A stretch of 64,000 bases of DNA from Kiloniella spongiae (GCF_001026905.1 NZ_LAQL01000002.1:62001-126000), one strand, 5' to 3'. Positions 15,199-24,682 are shown, numbered from the stretch's first letter. Made by a program: numbers and translations. The notes: generated from the letters alone by a model not told the origin.

Positions 15199-17841
15199 TT
15201 ACACAAGGGATTTGGATGCAATTTCATAGACATCATTAGAGAGGTCCTCAGTATCCAGAATTCTTTGCAACTCCGCTTTCATCATTTTTTGGTGCGTTGC
15301 ATTCATCCGTCGCCAACTTCCAAGAGGAGCTAAAATCTTTGAAGCCACCTGTGGATTAATGCCATTCAGATGAATAATACTATCAGCCAAGAAACGATAC
15401 CCTTCACCGCCTTCAGCGTGGAAGCGTGCCGGATTTGCGCCAGAAAAAGCCCCAATGAGAGCTCTGACTTTATTTGGATTCTTATATGAGAAAGCTGAGT
15501 GTGTTAGCAGCTTTTTCACTTCCTCCAATGCATTTGAAATTGTTGATGTGGCCTGAACAGCAAACCATTTGTCCATAACCAAAGTGTTATCCGCATAACG
15601 GCTTTCAAAAGCCTTAAGCGCCTTCTCTCTTTCCTCCCCAGGAATGTCAGCAAGCAGGCTCAGCGCAGCCATTCGATCCGTCATGTTATCCGCTGCCTCA
15701 AACTGATCAACAACAAGCTTCAAACACGCTGGATCATTTTCAATAACCGACAAATATCCAAGCGCCGTGTTACAAAGTGCACGACGCCCGGCAGAATCTG
15801 AATCCGGGCTATAGGCTGCTGCTTCTTTACCCGCCAGGTACAATTCTTTGAATTGTCCATACAAGGCTTTCGCAATGCCTGCCTTAAATACAGACCTGAC
15901 CTTTTCTACAGCGGCAAAATCAGCAACTTCCATTTGTTCTGTGACATAATCGATGGATGGCAAGCCTAACATTTGCGCCAAAAATGCCGGATCAAGCGAT
16001 TTGTCCGCAATATTTATTGCTAAAATATCGGCATACTGAGAATCAAATTCAGCAACTCCACCTTCTTGAACAGACTTCACCATTTTAAGCATTAATCTGG
16101 AAGCATATGTTTGCGCAGCATCCCATCGGCTGAAAGCGTCTTTATCGTGCCCCATCAAAAACGCGAGATCACCAGTCGTATATTTCGTCGACAATTTTAT
16201 TGGAGCTGAGAAGTTTCTATTTAACGACGGAACTGGAAGTTCATTCACATCAACAAAGGTAAATATTTGATGATCCTGATCAAATTGGAGAGTTCGTTTT
16301 GTAGTCTGTTTATCTCCGTTCTCTCCCTCAAGTTTTAAAGGAAGTGCAGCACCATTCTGCCCGATAAGACCGACAGTGAATGGTATCAGCAACGGCTGTT
16401 TCACATCTTGCCCGGGTGTCGGCGCCGTAAACTGATCAAGGGTCAGAGTAAAAGTTTTTTCTTGCGCGTCGTAGGACCAATTGGCTTCAACCTCTGGTGT
16501 TCCTGCCTGACTATACCAAAGACGGAAGTGTTTGAGGTTGGCACCATTGGCATCTTCCATCGCAGCGACAAAATCATCACAGGTAACGGCCTGATTATCA
16601 TGCCGCTCGAAATAAAGATCCAGACCCTTTCGAAAACCATCCTTCCCGAGAAGTTCGGCCATCATTCTGATCACTTCACCACCTTTTTCATAGACGGTCG
16701 AAGTATAGAAGTTATTTATCTCTATATAAGATTCTGGTCTGATCGGATGAGAAAGGGGACCAGCATCTTCGGGGAATTGTCGCGCACGTAACGTACGGAC
16801 ATCTTGAATCCGTTTCACAGGTGCAGATCTCATGTCCGCGCTGAACTCCTGATCACGATAAACGGTCAAACCTTCTTTCAAGCTCAACTGAAACCAGTCC
16901 CGACAAGTCACCCTGTTACCAGTCCAATTATGGAAATATTCATGTGCAACAATCGCTTCAATACGCTCGAATTCAAAGTCCGTCGCAGTATCCGGACTTG
17001 CAAGTATGCATTTTGAGTTAAAGATATTAAGGCTCTTATTTTCCATTGCCCCCATATTAAAGTCGCTCACGGCCACGATGTTGAATATATCCAGATCGTA
17101 TTCCAGCCCAAAACGTTCTTCATCCCACTTCATCGAACGGATGAGAGAATCCATGGCATAGGCACATTTATCTTCGTTTCCATGCTCAACAAAGATTTTA
17201 AGTGTTACGTCCTGACCAGAGCGGGTCTTAAAGCTATCTTCACAACAAGCCAAATCGCCAGCAACCAAGGCAAAAAGATAGCTCGGTTTCGGAAAAGGGT
17301 CGTCCCATTTAGCCCAATGGCTGCCGTCTTCTTCCACCCCTTGGTCAATCAAATTACCATTAGATAGTAAGACCGGATAACTATCCTGATCTGCATGGAC
17401 AGTAACCGTATAGGTCGCCATAACATCAGGACGGTCAGGATAATAGGTTATCCGGCGAAAGCCTTCAGCCTCGCATTGCGTACAAAAATTTCCGCTAGAG
17501 AGGTAAAGACCTTCGAGTTTGGTGTTATGCACAGGATCAATAAAGGTAACAATCTCAAGTATCGCTTCTGAAGGAAAATCAGGAATAGAAAGAGAAAATT
17601 CGCCGCATTCATATTCATCTTGCCCCAACACTCTCCCATCAATGACGACAGTGTCCAGACGTAATGCATCACCATCCAAAAACAGAGACTGCTTACAATC
17701 AGAATTTTGCCTAATTTTTAGCTTGGAATGAACCTTGGTAGCTTCAGGCTTGAGGAAAAACGTTAGATCGACATGATCTACCAAGAAAGCCGGAGACACA
17801 TAATCCTCTAGTTTCGTAGCTTTCACTTGCGCCTTTTTCAT
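15199..17841 (-). CDS. pepN: Aminopeptidase N (M1 family)
   Basis: 880 residues, the usual length of bacterial PepN. The GAMEN exopeptidase motif is at 264-268, the zinc site HEYFH at 300-304 with Glu323 (LKEGLTVYRD) as third ligand, and the long helical C-terminal DUF3458-type domain follows. It is a cytosolic broad-specificity N-terminal aminopeptidase working downstream of ATP-dependent proteases. GAGGAATT precedes the ATG. It is transcribed alone. Confidence 0.97.
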   Translation of the reverse strand: MKKAQVKATKLEDYVSPAFLVDHVDLTFFLKPEATKVHSKLKIRQNSDCKQSLFLDGDALRLDTVVIDGRVLGQDEYECGEFSLSIPDFPSEAILEIVTFIDPVHNTKLEGLYLSSGNFCTQCEAEGFRRITYYPDRPDVMATYTVTVHADQDSYPVLLSNGNLIDQGVEEDGSHWAKWDDPFPKPSYLFALVAGDLACCEDSFKTRSGQDVTLKIFVEHGNEDKCAYAMDSLIRSMKWDEERFGLEYDLDIFNIVAVSDFNMGAMENKSLNIFNSKCILASPDTATDFEFERIEAIVAHEYFHNWTGNRVTCRDWFQLSLKEGLTVYRDQEFSADMRSAPVKRIQDVRTLRARQFPEDAGPLSHPIRPESYIEINNFYTSTVYEKGGEVIRMMAELLGKDGFRKGLDLYFERHDNQAVTCDDFVAAMEDANGANLKHFRLWYSQAGTPEVEANWSYDAQEKTFTLTLDQFTAPTPGQDVKQPLLIPFTVGLIGQNGAALPLKLEGENGDKQTTKRTLQFDQDHQIFTFVDVNELPVPSLNRNFSAPIKLSTKYTTGDLAFLMGHDKDAFSRWDAAQTYASRLMLKMVKSVQEGGVAEFDSQYADILAINIADKSLDPAFLAQMLGLPSIDYVTEQMEVADFAAVEKVRSVFKAGIAKALYGQFKELYLAGKEAAAYSPDSDSAGRRALCNTALGYLSVIENDPACLKLVVDQFEAADNMTDRMAALSLLADIPGEEREKALKAFESRYADNTLVMDKWFAVQATSTISNALEEVKKLLTHSAFSYKNPNKVRALIGAFSGANPARFHAEGGEGYRFLADSIIHLNGINPQVASKILAPLGSWRRMNATHQKMMKAELQRILDTEDLSNDVYEIASKSLV

Positions 17842-18157
17842 AATTCCTCACCAAAAAATAACTTTAATTTATACAATATAATTCTTGCCTAACACTATTA
17901 GGGGAGAACCGAAACAGCAACGTTAAAACGACTATTTTCAGTTGTTAAATATCATATTGTTTGGGAATTATGCTGATTATAATTAGTTTGGAAAATACAA
18001 AGCACCATCAACCATAGCTGTATGGTCATCAAATTAATCGATAATCGCAGAGTGCTAAAAGCCTTATCCTGAATGGATACCCCGCCCAAACCGGACCTAT
18101 TACACTCGACACATAGATAAATTACGTATCTCAAGAAAATTTTTGTGGTGAAAGAGC
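17842..18157. other. Non-coding interval between pepN and bfd
   Basis: 316 bases, AT-rich, with stop codons in all frames and no convincing RNA gene. It should contain the pepN promoter on the minus strand; a TATA-rich stretch near 17868-17882 could be its -10 region, but I cannot define a matching -35. Nothing else recognised. Confidence 0.4.
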
Positions 18158-18364
18158 CTATTCGGCGGCGAGATGTCTCATCTTTGCAAATTGTGCGTTT
18201 AGTGATTTTTCTTCATCAAGCATATCTTTGATATCACAACCGCATTTTCCACACTGTGGAGAACAATCCATTGCTTTATAAACGCCAGCTACAGAAGAAG
18301 CACCAAGGCCAACAACATTTTTCACATCTTTTTCTGTAAAACCATTACATATGCAAACGTACAT
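18158..18364 (-). CDS. bfd: Bacterioferritin-associated ferredoxin Bfd
   Basis: 68 residues from the MYVCICNGF start. The [2Fe-2S] ligands fit Cys4, Cys6, Cys38 and Cys41 (CIC then CGKC), the Bfd arrangement. Bfd reduces the ferric core of bacterioferritin to release iron under starvation. An upstream in-frame ATG exists, but GAGAGA sits just before the ATG I chose. A Fur-like box lies 17 bp upstream of the start, fitting iron-repressed expression. No bacterioferritin gene is in the window. Confidence 0.93.
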   Translation of the reverse strand: MYVCICNGFTEKDVKNVVGLGASSVAGVYKAMDCSPQCGKCGCDIKDMLDEEKSLNAQFAKMRHLAAE

Positions 18365-18380
18365 TTTCTCTCTCACCATT

Positions 18381-18399
18381 GAGAATGATTTTCATCCAC
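18381..18399 (-). promoter_or_regulatory. Fur-like box upstream of bfd
   Basis: GAGAATGATTTTCATCCAC matches 13 of 19 positions of the classical Fur box. Its location 17 bp before the bfd ATG fits repression by an iron-loaded Fur-type regulator. In alphaproteobacteria Irr or Fur/Mur could be the actual protein. Confidence 0.55.
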
Positions 18400-18441
18400 G
18401 ACTAAGATATAATGTAAATGAGAATTGATTGCAAATAGATT

Positions 18442-18460
18442 AATAATGATAATTACATTT
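18442..18460 (+). promoter_or_regulatory. Second Fur-like box in the bfd/nitroreductase intergenic region
   Basis: The 19-mer beginning AATAATGATAATTACATT matches 13 of 19 consensus positions, including an 11-base run ATAATGATAAT. It sits between the divergent bfd and nitroreductase genes and may control both. Confidence 0.55.
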
Positions 18461-18568
18461 AAATGAGCCATCGCTTTCTTTCTGATCATTAGGCCAAAGA
18501 ATCAAAAAGAAGGTGTAAATTTGCACATTATCATCTATGAGATAAATAAAGATTATTAGGAGATTATC

Positions 18569-19126
18569 TTGTCATTTCTTTTATCTCGTAAATCCATCGT
18601 TACCCAATGGATGGTAGATCCTGCCCCAAGCAAAGAAGACATCAACTACATGCTTAGTGCCGCCGTCACTGCACCGGATCATGGATGGTTACGACCTTGG
18701 CGTTTTATCCTTATTGAAGGAGAAGCAAAAAATAAGCTTTCTGACCTTTTCGTTGAATCACTCAAAAAACGAAATCCTGATGCAACAGCAGAACAGCTGG
18801 AAAAAGAAGGCAGCCGTCCAAAACTGGCGCCACTCGTCATCGTCGTCTGCTCTGTCATGACAGATGAAAAGCCAGGCGTGCCGAAAAATGAACGCGTTCT
18901 CTCTGCTGGTGCTGCAGCTCAAAACATTATGCTTGCTGCCCATGAACGGAACTATGGGGCGATTTGGCTAACAGGAAATGCCGCTTATGATCAAAATGTC
19001 AAAGCCGGACTAGGTCTAGAAGACAACATGGACATTATCGGCTTCCTTTATATCGGTAGTGTTGAGAGAGACGTCAAAGAGCGAAAACGTCCAGATCCAA
19101 CAGATTTTACGACTTATTGGAAATAA
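18569..19126 (+). CDS. Nitroreductase family protein (YdjA-like)
   Basis: 185 residues. SRKSIVTQWMVDPAPSKEDI, APDHGWLRPWRFILIEG and GAIWLTGNAAYD are blocks of the small YdjA-type nitroreductases, FMN-dependent NAD(P)H oxidoreductases of uncertain natural substrate. The start is a TTG, chosen because AGGAG lies six bases upstream and no in-frame ATG is available before the conserved N-terminus. It is divergent from bfd and shares the intergenic Fur-like boxes, so it may be iron-regulated. It is distinct from the BluB-like paralogue at 14.5 kb. Confidence 0.85.
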   Translation: MSFLLSRKSIVTQWMVDPAPSKEDINYMLSAAVTAPDHGWLRPWRFILIEGEAKNKLSDLFVESLKKRNPDATAEQLEKEGSRPKLAPLVIVVCSVMTDEKPGVPKNERVLSAGAAAQNIMLAAHERNYGAIWLTGNAAYDQNVKAGLGLEDNMDIIGFLYIGSVERDVKERKRPDPTDFTTYWK

Positions 19127-19137
19127 TAGAATAAATA

Positions 19138-19168
19138 ATGGCAGGGATTCGACTAAAATTCCTGCCAT
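19138..19168. terminator. Stem-loop between convergent nitroreductase and TM protein genes
   Basis: ATGGCAGGGA pairs with TTCCTGCCAT (10 bp with one G-T pair, 11-base loop). It lies between two convergent genes, but a T-run is lacking on either side, so termination would be inefficient or factor-assisted. Confidence 0.55.
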
Positions 19169-19178
19169 GCATCCATCA

Positions 19179-19601
19179 TCACAAACGTTGCAAATAATAA
19201 AGCAATGTTGCCCCGCCTGCGAGTATAGCAATAAGCCACAGTAACAAGACCCACAAACTCGGACCATTTTTCCTTGCCGTTTTAGCAGCTGGCTTAGTCG
19301 CTTGACGAGGTCGTTTTTTCAAAGCTTGTCGTTCTGAACGATCAACCTTTGCAGGTGAAGCCTGTTGTTTAGCTGCTCGATTATCGCGATCCGCAACTGT
19401 AGTTTCAAAAATCACCCGTTCCCGACTGGAATTACTATCTTCATCAAACGTTTCCTGTACTACTCTCACAGCAGAGAACCGTTTGGAATCATACAATCTT
19501 TTCGCTGTAGACAGCGCCATATCTTTATCATCAAGGACACATTCAAGCACCCAACGATTACTCTGATATGTATCAACTTCGAAAGAAACAGCCTGAGACA
19601 T
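19179..19601 (-). CDS. Uncharacterised single-pass membrane protein
   Basis: 140 residues with no family I can name. The N-terminal 65 residues form a small folded region (FEVDTYQSNRWVLECVLDDK, then AKRLYDSKRFSAVRVVQE), followed by a Lys/Arg/Ala-rich linker. The C-terminal transmembrane helix is LWVLLLWLIAILAGGATLLY near residues 116-135. The layout suggests a cytoplasmic domain tethered to the inner membrane. It starts 15 bp after the PAS_5 gene on the same strand, so the two are probably co-transcribed. Confidence 0.7.
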   Translation of the reverse strand: MSQAVSFEVDTYQSNRWVLECVLDDKDMALSTAKRLYDSKRFSAVRVVQETFDEDSNSSRERVIFETTVADRDNRAAKQQASPAKVDRSERQALKKRPRQATKPAAKTARKNGPSLWVLLLWLIAILAGGATLLYYLQRL

Positions 19602-19616
19602 CTTGGCTAAAACCTT

Positions 19617-20069
19617 TTATTTGTTAGTGACTTTTCGGCAATTCGCACCGCCAAAGAGTGCATCAACAAACTTATCATCCGACGATAAAGGCATTAACGT
19701 ACTGCGATAAAGGAGCTTATCCCCACCATCTATACACTCACCACCAATACTCACAGGAACCCCCAATTCCATTACTCTAGGCATAAAGCGAGTTGCCTGT
19801 TGAATAAGGCTATCATCAGGACTAAAACTAACCTCTTTACCAACAAGAGGCTCTCGATCAACAGGCCAAATCAAAGATCCTATATGATGAAAAGTTGCGC
19901 TTTCGCCTTCATCCCCCAGCAAAATTAAAAAGCACCAATCCCAATCATCCCCCAGCTCGGATGCTTTGATATCATCCAGGCTGGGCATTTTTCGACCGTC
20001 TTTTTTATTCTCCCAGTAATCAAGCAGGCGAAAAACGAGGCGCCGTTCGATACCTTTATATTCTGCCAT
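19617..20069 (-). CDS. PAS_5-type PAS domain protein
   Basis: 150 residues. The order LVFRLLDYWENKKDGRKMPS, a Trp-rich strand (DDWDWCFLILL), then HHIGSLIWP and the C-terminal LYRSTLMPLSSDD resembles the stand-alone PAS_5 proteins abundant in Alphaproteobacteria. No output domain is present, so it may sense a ligand and act through a partner; ligand and target are unknown. AAGG precedes the ATG. Likely first gene of a two-gene unit with the adjacent membrane protein. Confidence 0.7.
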   Translation of the reverse strand: MAEYKGIERRLVFRLLDYWENKKDGRKMPSLDDIKASELGDDWDWCFLILLGDEGESATFHHIGSLIWPVDREPLVGKEVSFSPDDSLIQQATRFMPRVMELGVPVSIGGECIDGGDKLLYRSTLMPLSSDDKFVDALFGGANCRKVTNK

Positions 20070-20275
20070 TAAGACAACCTTTTGATTTCATGACAAATTC
20101 GCACTATTTTTTAGTACCACCAAAATGGTAAACAAATGGTCAAACATCAACTTTTACCTTTATTTGATCTAAGTTTAATACACACCTCACCCTCTTTTCA
20201 GAATTAATATTGCCTAGGTATCAGTGATCACTTAAAACGAACGAAGATTATATTTGATTTATTCAAGCTGGTATT

Positions 20276-21562
20276 ATGACAGAAAACTCAACAATCAGTA
20301 TTATTGGCTTAGGTTACGTCGGCCTTCCGCTAGCTATTCACTTAGCTAAACATTACACGGTTACTGGTTTCGATATAAACCAAAGCCGTATCGACGAACT
20401 CACAGAAGGTTTTGATCGCACAGGTGAAATAGAAACGTCTGTTTTGCGGAATTCGACTCTACACTTAACAAGTGACAAAGCTGAGCTGAGTGGACACAAT
20501 GTCCACATTGTTACTGTTCCAACACCTGTTGATAGCAATAATACGCCGGATCTCACCCCCGTAAAAATGGCATCTGAAACTGTCGGAAGCTTTTTAAAAA
20601 AAGGTGATATTATTGTTTATGAAAGTACTGTTTATCCCGGTGTCACAGAAGATATATGTGGCCCTATTCTCGCCAAGTGTTCCGGCTTAGAATGCGGAAA
20701 AGATTTTTTCCTAGGTTATTCACCAGAACGAATAAATCCTGGGGATAAAGAGCATACGGTAGATAACATTACAAAAGTTGTCGCGGGACAAACCCCAGAA
20801 GTGGCCCAAACACTTAAAAGCATTTACGGCACAATGAATGGTGACAAAATATTTTTGGCCAAAAATATTAAAACTGCCGAAGCTGCAAAAGTAATCGAAA
20901 ATGCTCAAAGAGATATCAATATTGCATTCGTCAATGAGATTGCTGTTATTTTCCAGAAACTAGGTATCTCAGTCTACGATGTACTAGAAGCCGCCGGAAC
21001 GAAATGGAACTTCTTAAACTTCCAGCCCGGCCTTGTTGGAGGGCATTGCATTGGTGTGGATCCCTACTATCTTGCGCATTGTGCGACAGCGACGGGACAT
21101 GATCCAAAAGTAATCCTGTCTGGCCGTTCAACCAATGAGGCAATGAGCAAAGCTGTAAGTAACGCCATCCACAACACAATCCTGGCCAGAAATCCAGATA
21201 TACAACAGCCCCGCACTCTTATTCTGGGGTTAACTTTTAAAGAAGATGTCCCGGATCTACGAAATACAAAAGTAACTGATATTGTTCATGATTTAAAAGA
21301 ATTAGGACATGAAGTAGATATCCACGATTCCATGGCCGATCCGCTGGAAGCCAAACAATTTTTTGATATCGATTTAAAACCGTCTCTCGAAACTGCTGAA
21401 CCTTATGACTGTGTCATTGGTGCCGTTCCTCATAGTGGCTACAAAGAACTTACAAACATCAACATTCAACAAATCATCAAGGCTAACGGTTTAATTGCCG
21501 ACATGAAGGGAATGTGGAGAGACCGTCGTTTTGATAATGGTTACGGATATTGGTGCCTGTAA
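20276..21562 (+). CDS. UDP-N-acetylhexosamine 6-dehydrogenase-like nucleotide sugar dehydrogenase
   Basis: 428 residues. The NAD site is IIGLGYVGLPLA (9-20), ESTVYPGVTED is at 116-125, SPERINPGDKEH at 149-160, and the catalytic Cys258 lies in VGGHCIGVDPYY. The PGDKEHTVDN signature is that of WbpO/TviB-type enzymes making UDP-GlcNAcA or UDP-GalNAcA rather than UDP-glucose dehydrogenase. The product feeds capsule or O-antigen synthesis, yet no glycosyltransferase lies nearby. The preceding 206 bp is AT-rich and should hold its promoter. It converges on rodA. Confidence 0.92.
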   Translation: MTENSTISIIGLGYVGLPLAIHLAKHYTVTGFDINQSRIDELTEGFDRTGEIETSVLRNSTLHLTSDKAELSGHNVHIVTVPTPVDSNNTPDLTPVKMASETVGSFLKKGDIIVYESTVYPGVTEDICGPILAKCSGLECGKDFFLGYSPERINPGDKEHTVDNITKVVAGQTPEVAQTLKSIYGTMNGDKIFLAKNIKTAEAAKVIENAQRDINIAFVNEIAVIFQKLGISVYDVLEAAGTKWNFLNFQPGLVGGHCIGVDPYYLAHCATATGHDPKVILSGRSTNEAMSKAVSNAIHNTILARNPDIQQPRTLILGLTFKEDVPDLRNTKVTDIVHDLKELGHEVDIHDSMADPLEAKQFFDIDLKPSLETAEPYDCVIGAVPHSGYKELTNINIQQIIKANGLIADMKGMWRDRRFDNGYGYWCL

Positions 21563-21600
21563 AACATGGCTAGATGACATCAGTTAAATCAACACTCGCA

Positions 21601-21658
21601 ATAGAGACATTAAGTTATTCATCATGCACTCCGTGACGAGAAATCTTAATGTCTCTAT
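21601..21658. repeat. 14-bp perfect inverted repeat straddling the rodA stop codon
   Basis: ATAGAGACATTAAG at 21601-21614 and CTTAATGTCTCTAT at 21645-21658 are exact reverse complements separated by 30 bases. The right arm encodes part of the RodA C-terminus and the left arm lies just past the stop. The position between convergent genes fits a transcript-end structure, but there is no T-run and the stem is AT-rich. Confidence 0.75.
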
Positions 21659-22772
21659 GAAGCCATACAGACATCACAAGCCCAAGCCCCACCATAACCG
21701 TCAACATCACAGTACCTCCATATGAAATAAGTGGCAAAGGAACCCCGACAACAGGTACCAGTCCCATAATCATAGCAATGTTAATAAAAACATAGAGAAA
21801 AAGGTTAAAGGTCAAACCAATAGCCAATAATCGGCCAAACTGGTTTCTTGAGCGTAAAGAAATTGCTAAACCATAGACCATCAGAAGTACATAGAGGCTC
21901 AGAAGAACAAGCCCTCCGACCATGCCAAATTCTTCAGCAAGCATCGTAAAGATAAAGTCGGTTTGTTTCTCTGGTAAGAAATTCAAGTGACTTTGGGATC
22001 CTTGTAAAAACCCTTTACCAAACACGCCCCCCGATCCAAAGGCAATCTTGGATTGATGAATATGATACCCTGTACCGAGTGGATCTTGCTCGGGATTTAA
22101 AAAGATTAGAACGCGATTTTTTTGGTAGGTATGTAAGAACTGCCACCCAATGGGAATAGCAGCAAGACCAGATGCCATAACCACAGCAAACTTCCAAAGC
22201 CGGACACCCGCACAAAAGAAAACAGCCCCGGATGCCATTACCAGCATACCTGTTGTCCCCAAATCCGGTTGCCTCAAAACAAGAACAGAAGGGGCAAAAA
22301 CCATAACCAGCGGAATAATCAAAAAAGTAATGCGCCCGATATCTTCTTGAGAAACACCGTGGAAGTATCGAGCCAAAGCAAAAACAATGGCAACTTTCAT
22401 CAGCTCAGAAGGCTGTAATTGAATAAACTTCAGATCAATCCATCTCTGAGCCCCCATGCCCACACTGCCCATTACTTCGACCCCCACAAGGAGAATCAAT
22501 GCACCAAAGTAGAACAGATAACTTACACGGAACCAAAAGCGGATATCCACCAGAGCAACAGTAATCATCAGGACAAAACCGATAGCAAAACGAACCGCCT
22601 GCCTTGAAGCCCAAGGATCAAAACTTGCGTTGGCGGCAGAGTAAAGCATCCCCAAACCAATTGAAGCAATCATGCAAATGAGAACAATCATTCCCCAGTT
22701 TAATTGCCAAAGCTTTTGCCCAAGAGTAATTTCAGGATTATGTCGTCCAAGATAATGAGGCTGTTGGCCCAT
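21615..22772 (-). CDS. rodA: RodA, SEDS peptidoglycan glycosyltransferase
   Basis: 385 residues with about ten membrane helices. Signatures include GAQRWIDLKFIQLQPSELMK (the WI and QPSE motifs of SEDS proteins), FLPEKQTDFIFTMLAEEFG and LPLISYGGT near the end. RodA polymerises glycan strands for lateral wall growth with PBP2, whose gene ends 2 bp upstream. GGAGAG precedes the ATG. Last gene of the mre/mrd operon. Confidence 0.97.
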   Translation of the reverse strand: MGQQPHYLGRHNPEITLGQKLWQLNWGMIVLICMIASIGLGMLYSAANASFDPWASRQAVRFAIGFVLMITVALVDIRFWFRVSYLFYFGALILLVGVEVMGSVGMGAQRWIDLKFIQLQPSELMKVAIVFALARYFHGVSQEDIGRITFLIIPLVMVFAPSVLVLRQPDLGTTGMLVMASGAVFFCAGVRLWKFAVVMASGLAAIPIGWQFLHTYQKNRVLIFLNPEQDPLGTGYHIHQSKIAFGSGGVFGKGFLQGSQSHLNFLPEKQTDFIFTMLAEEFGMVGGLVLLSLYVLLMVYGLAISLRSRNQFGRLLAIGLTFNLFLYVFINIAMIMGLVPVVGVPLPLISYGGTVMLTVMVGLGLVMSVWLHRDIKISRHGVHDE

Positions 22773-22774
22773 AT

Positions 22775-24673
22775 TTACGACTCTCCTACCAAATTAGTTA
22801 TTTCTGCACTTTGTTCTAAAGGCACTGCAGGTGTACGCGCAGGATCTCTTCTTTGTGTTTCTTGCAAGATATCCCGGGCAATCGGGGCCGCACTTTTAGA
22901 GCCGCCGCCATGTTCTACAATAACAGCACAGGCATAACGGGGATTATCCACAGGAGCATAGGCGACAAACAAACCGTGATCTCTACGACGCCACGGTAAA
23001 TCTTCGTTTTTGAAAATCCCTGCTTGTCTTTCCGCAAGGGTAATTCTGCGTACCTGTGCTGTTCCTGTCTTACCAGCCAACTCCCAGCCTTCATCTTTGA
23101 TACGATATTTATACGCTGTGCCACGAGGATTGTTCGAAACAGCATCCATGCCCTGATAAATCATCTTCATATGCTCTGGGGGAATTCCTAAATCTTCGAA
23201 TTCGGGAACAGGGTAGGCAACTGTTTTCTCCCCTTCCCGGTAGCCTCGCGCAAGGCGTGGTATCACTTTTTTGCCGCCAGAAGCTATTCTAGCTGTCATA
23301 ACACCTAACTGAAGCGGGGTTGCAAGCACGAACCCTTGCCCAATGGATGTAACAAGTGTCTCGCCTCCTTGCCATGGCTCACCTATGTTTGCCTCTTTCC
23401 AAGCCTTTGTTGGAATAACGCCAGAGCGTTCACCTGGTAGATCGATACCAACTTTCTCACCCAAGCCGAATTTATTAGCCATTTCAGCAATCTTATCGAC
23501 CCCGATACGTCGTGCAACATCATAAAAGTAGATATCACAGGAATGCTGTAACCCTTCGATCAAGTTTACTGTACCGTGTCCTCCGCGCTTCCAACAATGA
23601 AACCGCGCATTTCCCAACTTCATAAAACCAGGGCAATAGGCCGTATGACTGAATGCACCAATACCTTCTTTCATCGCAGCCAGGGCTACAACCATTTTAA
23701 AGGTTGATCCCGGCGCATAGGTTCCCGCAATTGCCTTGTTCGAAAGCGGTGTATAAGGGTTATTAATCAATCCGTTCCATTGCTTATTACTCAGGCCAAG
23801 ATTAAAGGCACTCGGATCGTATCCGGGCACAGAACCCATCGCGAGAACGTCTCCGTTTTGAATGTCAATCACAACGCTTGCAGCAGATAGTTCACTCATA
23901 AGTCTTTGCTGGACAAATGTTTGCAAGCCAGCATCAACCGTCAGGATCATCTCCCTACCGCTACCACCTTCATTCCTTGCAAGTTCCCGAATGACACGAC
24001 CATATGCATTGACTTCAAATTCACTGGTACCAGCCTGTCCACGCATATCGCTATCGTGATATTTTTCGATACCGCTTTTACCGATCCGAAAGCCGGGAAG
24101 CTCCAGCAACGGATCGCCGGTCAACTCTTTTTCAGAAACAGCTGCTACATAACCCAAAATATGGGACATGTTAGCACCGTAGGGATAAAAACGAGTTTCC
24201 CCTACTTCAATACTCGCCCCTGGTAGGTCTGCTGAATTTACTTCTATACTGCTGACCTGATCCCAGCTCAGGTTATCTTTAACAGTAACGGGGACAAAAC
24301 CTCGTTTACGTTTCACGTCCCTCAGGATACGTTTGTAGTCGTGTTCTGAAAGCTTGATAAGCTTACTCAATGCGTCCAAGGTCGCCATAAGATCTGGCGT
24401 TTGCTCTTTAACCACAACGACCCGAAAATTTTGCTGATTATTCGCCACTTCAACACCGAAGCGATCAAGAATGTTGCCACGTCTGGGGGGAAGTAACCGT
24501 AGATTCACACGGTTATCTTCAGCCAAGGTTTTATACTTCTCAGCCTCAATAACCTGCAGATAATACATACGGCCAACAAGTGCAGATAACAATGCGGCCT
24601 TTCCACAAGAAAGCATCAATATTCTACGTGTAAAACCTTTATGACGGTCCTGGTCTTCGTGAACCATCGGCAT
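22775..24673 (-). CDS. mrdA: Penicillin-binding protein 2 (MrdA)
   Basis: 632 residues: a short cytoplasmic N-terminus, one membrane anchor (ILMLSCGKAALLSALVGRMY), a dimerisation/pedestal domain (LLPPRRGNILDRFGVEVA) and a transpeptidase domain. The active-site Ser is in YAPGSTFKM, the SxN equivalent lies in GLQHSCDIYFYD, and AGKTGTAQV is the KTG box. It crosslinks peptidoglycan in the elongasome with RodA. AGGAATT precedes the ATG. Nine bases separate it from mreD. Confidence 0.97.
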   Translation of the reverse strand: MPMVHEDQDRHKGFTRRILMLSCGKAALLSALVGRMYYLQVIEAEKYKTLAEDNRVNLRLLPPRRGNILDRFGVEVANNQQNFRVVVVKEQTPDLMATLDALSKLIKLSEHDYKRILRDVKRKRGFVPVTVKDNLSWDQVSSIEVNSADLPGASIEVGETRFYPYGANMSHILGYVAAVSEKELTGDPLLELPGFRIGKSGIEKYHDSDMRGQAGTSEFEVNAYGRVIRELARNEGGSGREMILTVDAGLQTFVQQRLMSELSAASVVIDIQNGDVLAMGSVPGYDPSAFNLGLSNKQWNGLINNPYTPLSNKAIAGTYAPGSTFKMVVALAAMKEGIGAFSHTAYCPGFMKLGNARFHCWKRGGHGTVNLIEGLQHSCDIYFYDVARRIGVDKIAEMANKFGLGEKVGIDLPGERSGVIPTKAWKEANIGEPWQGGETLVTSIGQGFVLATPLQLGVMTARIASGGKKVIPRLARGYREGEKTVAYPVPEFEDLGIPPEHMKMIYQGMDAVSNNPRGTAYKYRIKDEGWELAGKTGTAQVRRITLAERQAGIFKNEDLPWRRRDHGLFVAYAPVDNPRYACAVIVEHGGGSKSAAPIARDILQETQRRDPARTPAVPLEQSAEITNLVGES

Positions 24674-24682
24674 AAATAATTC

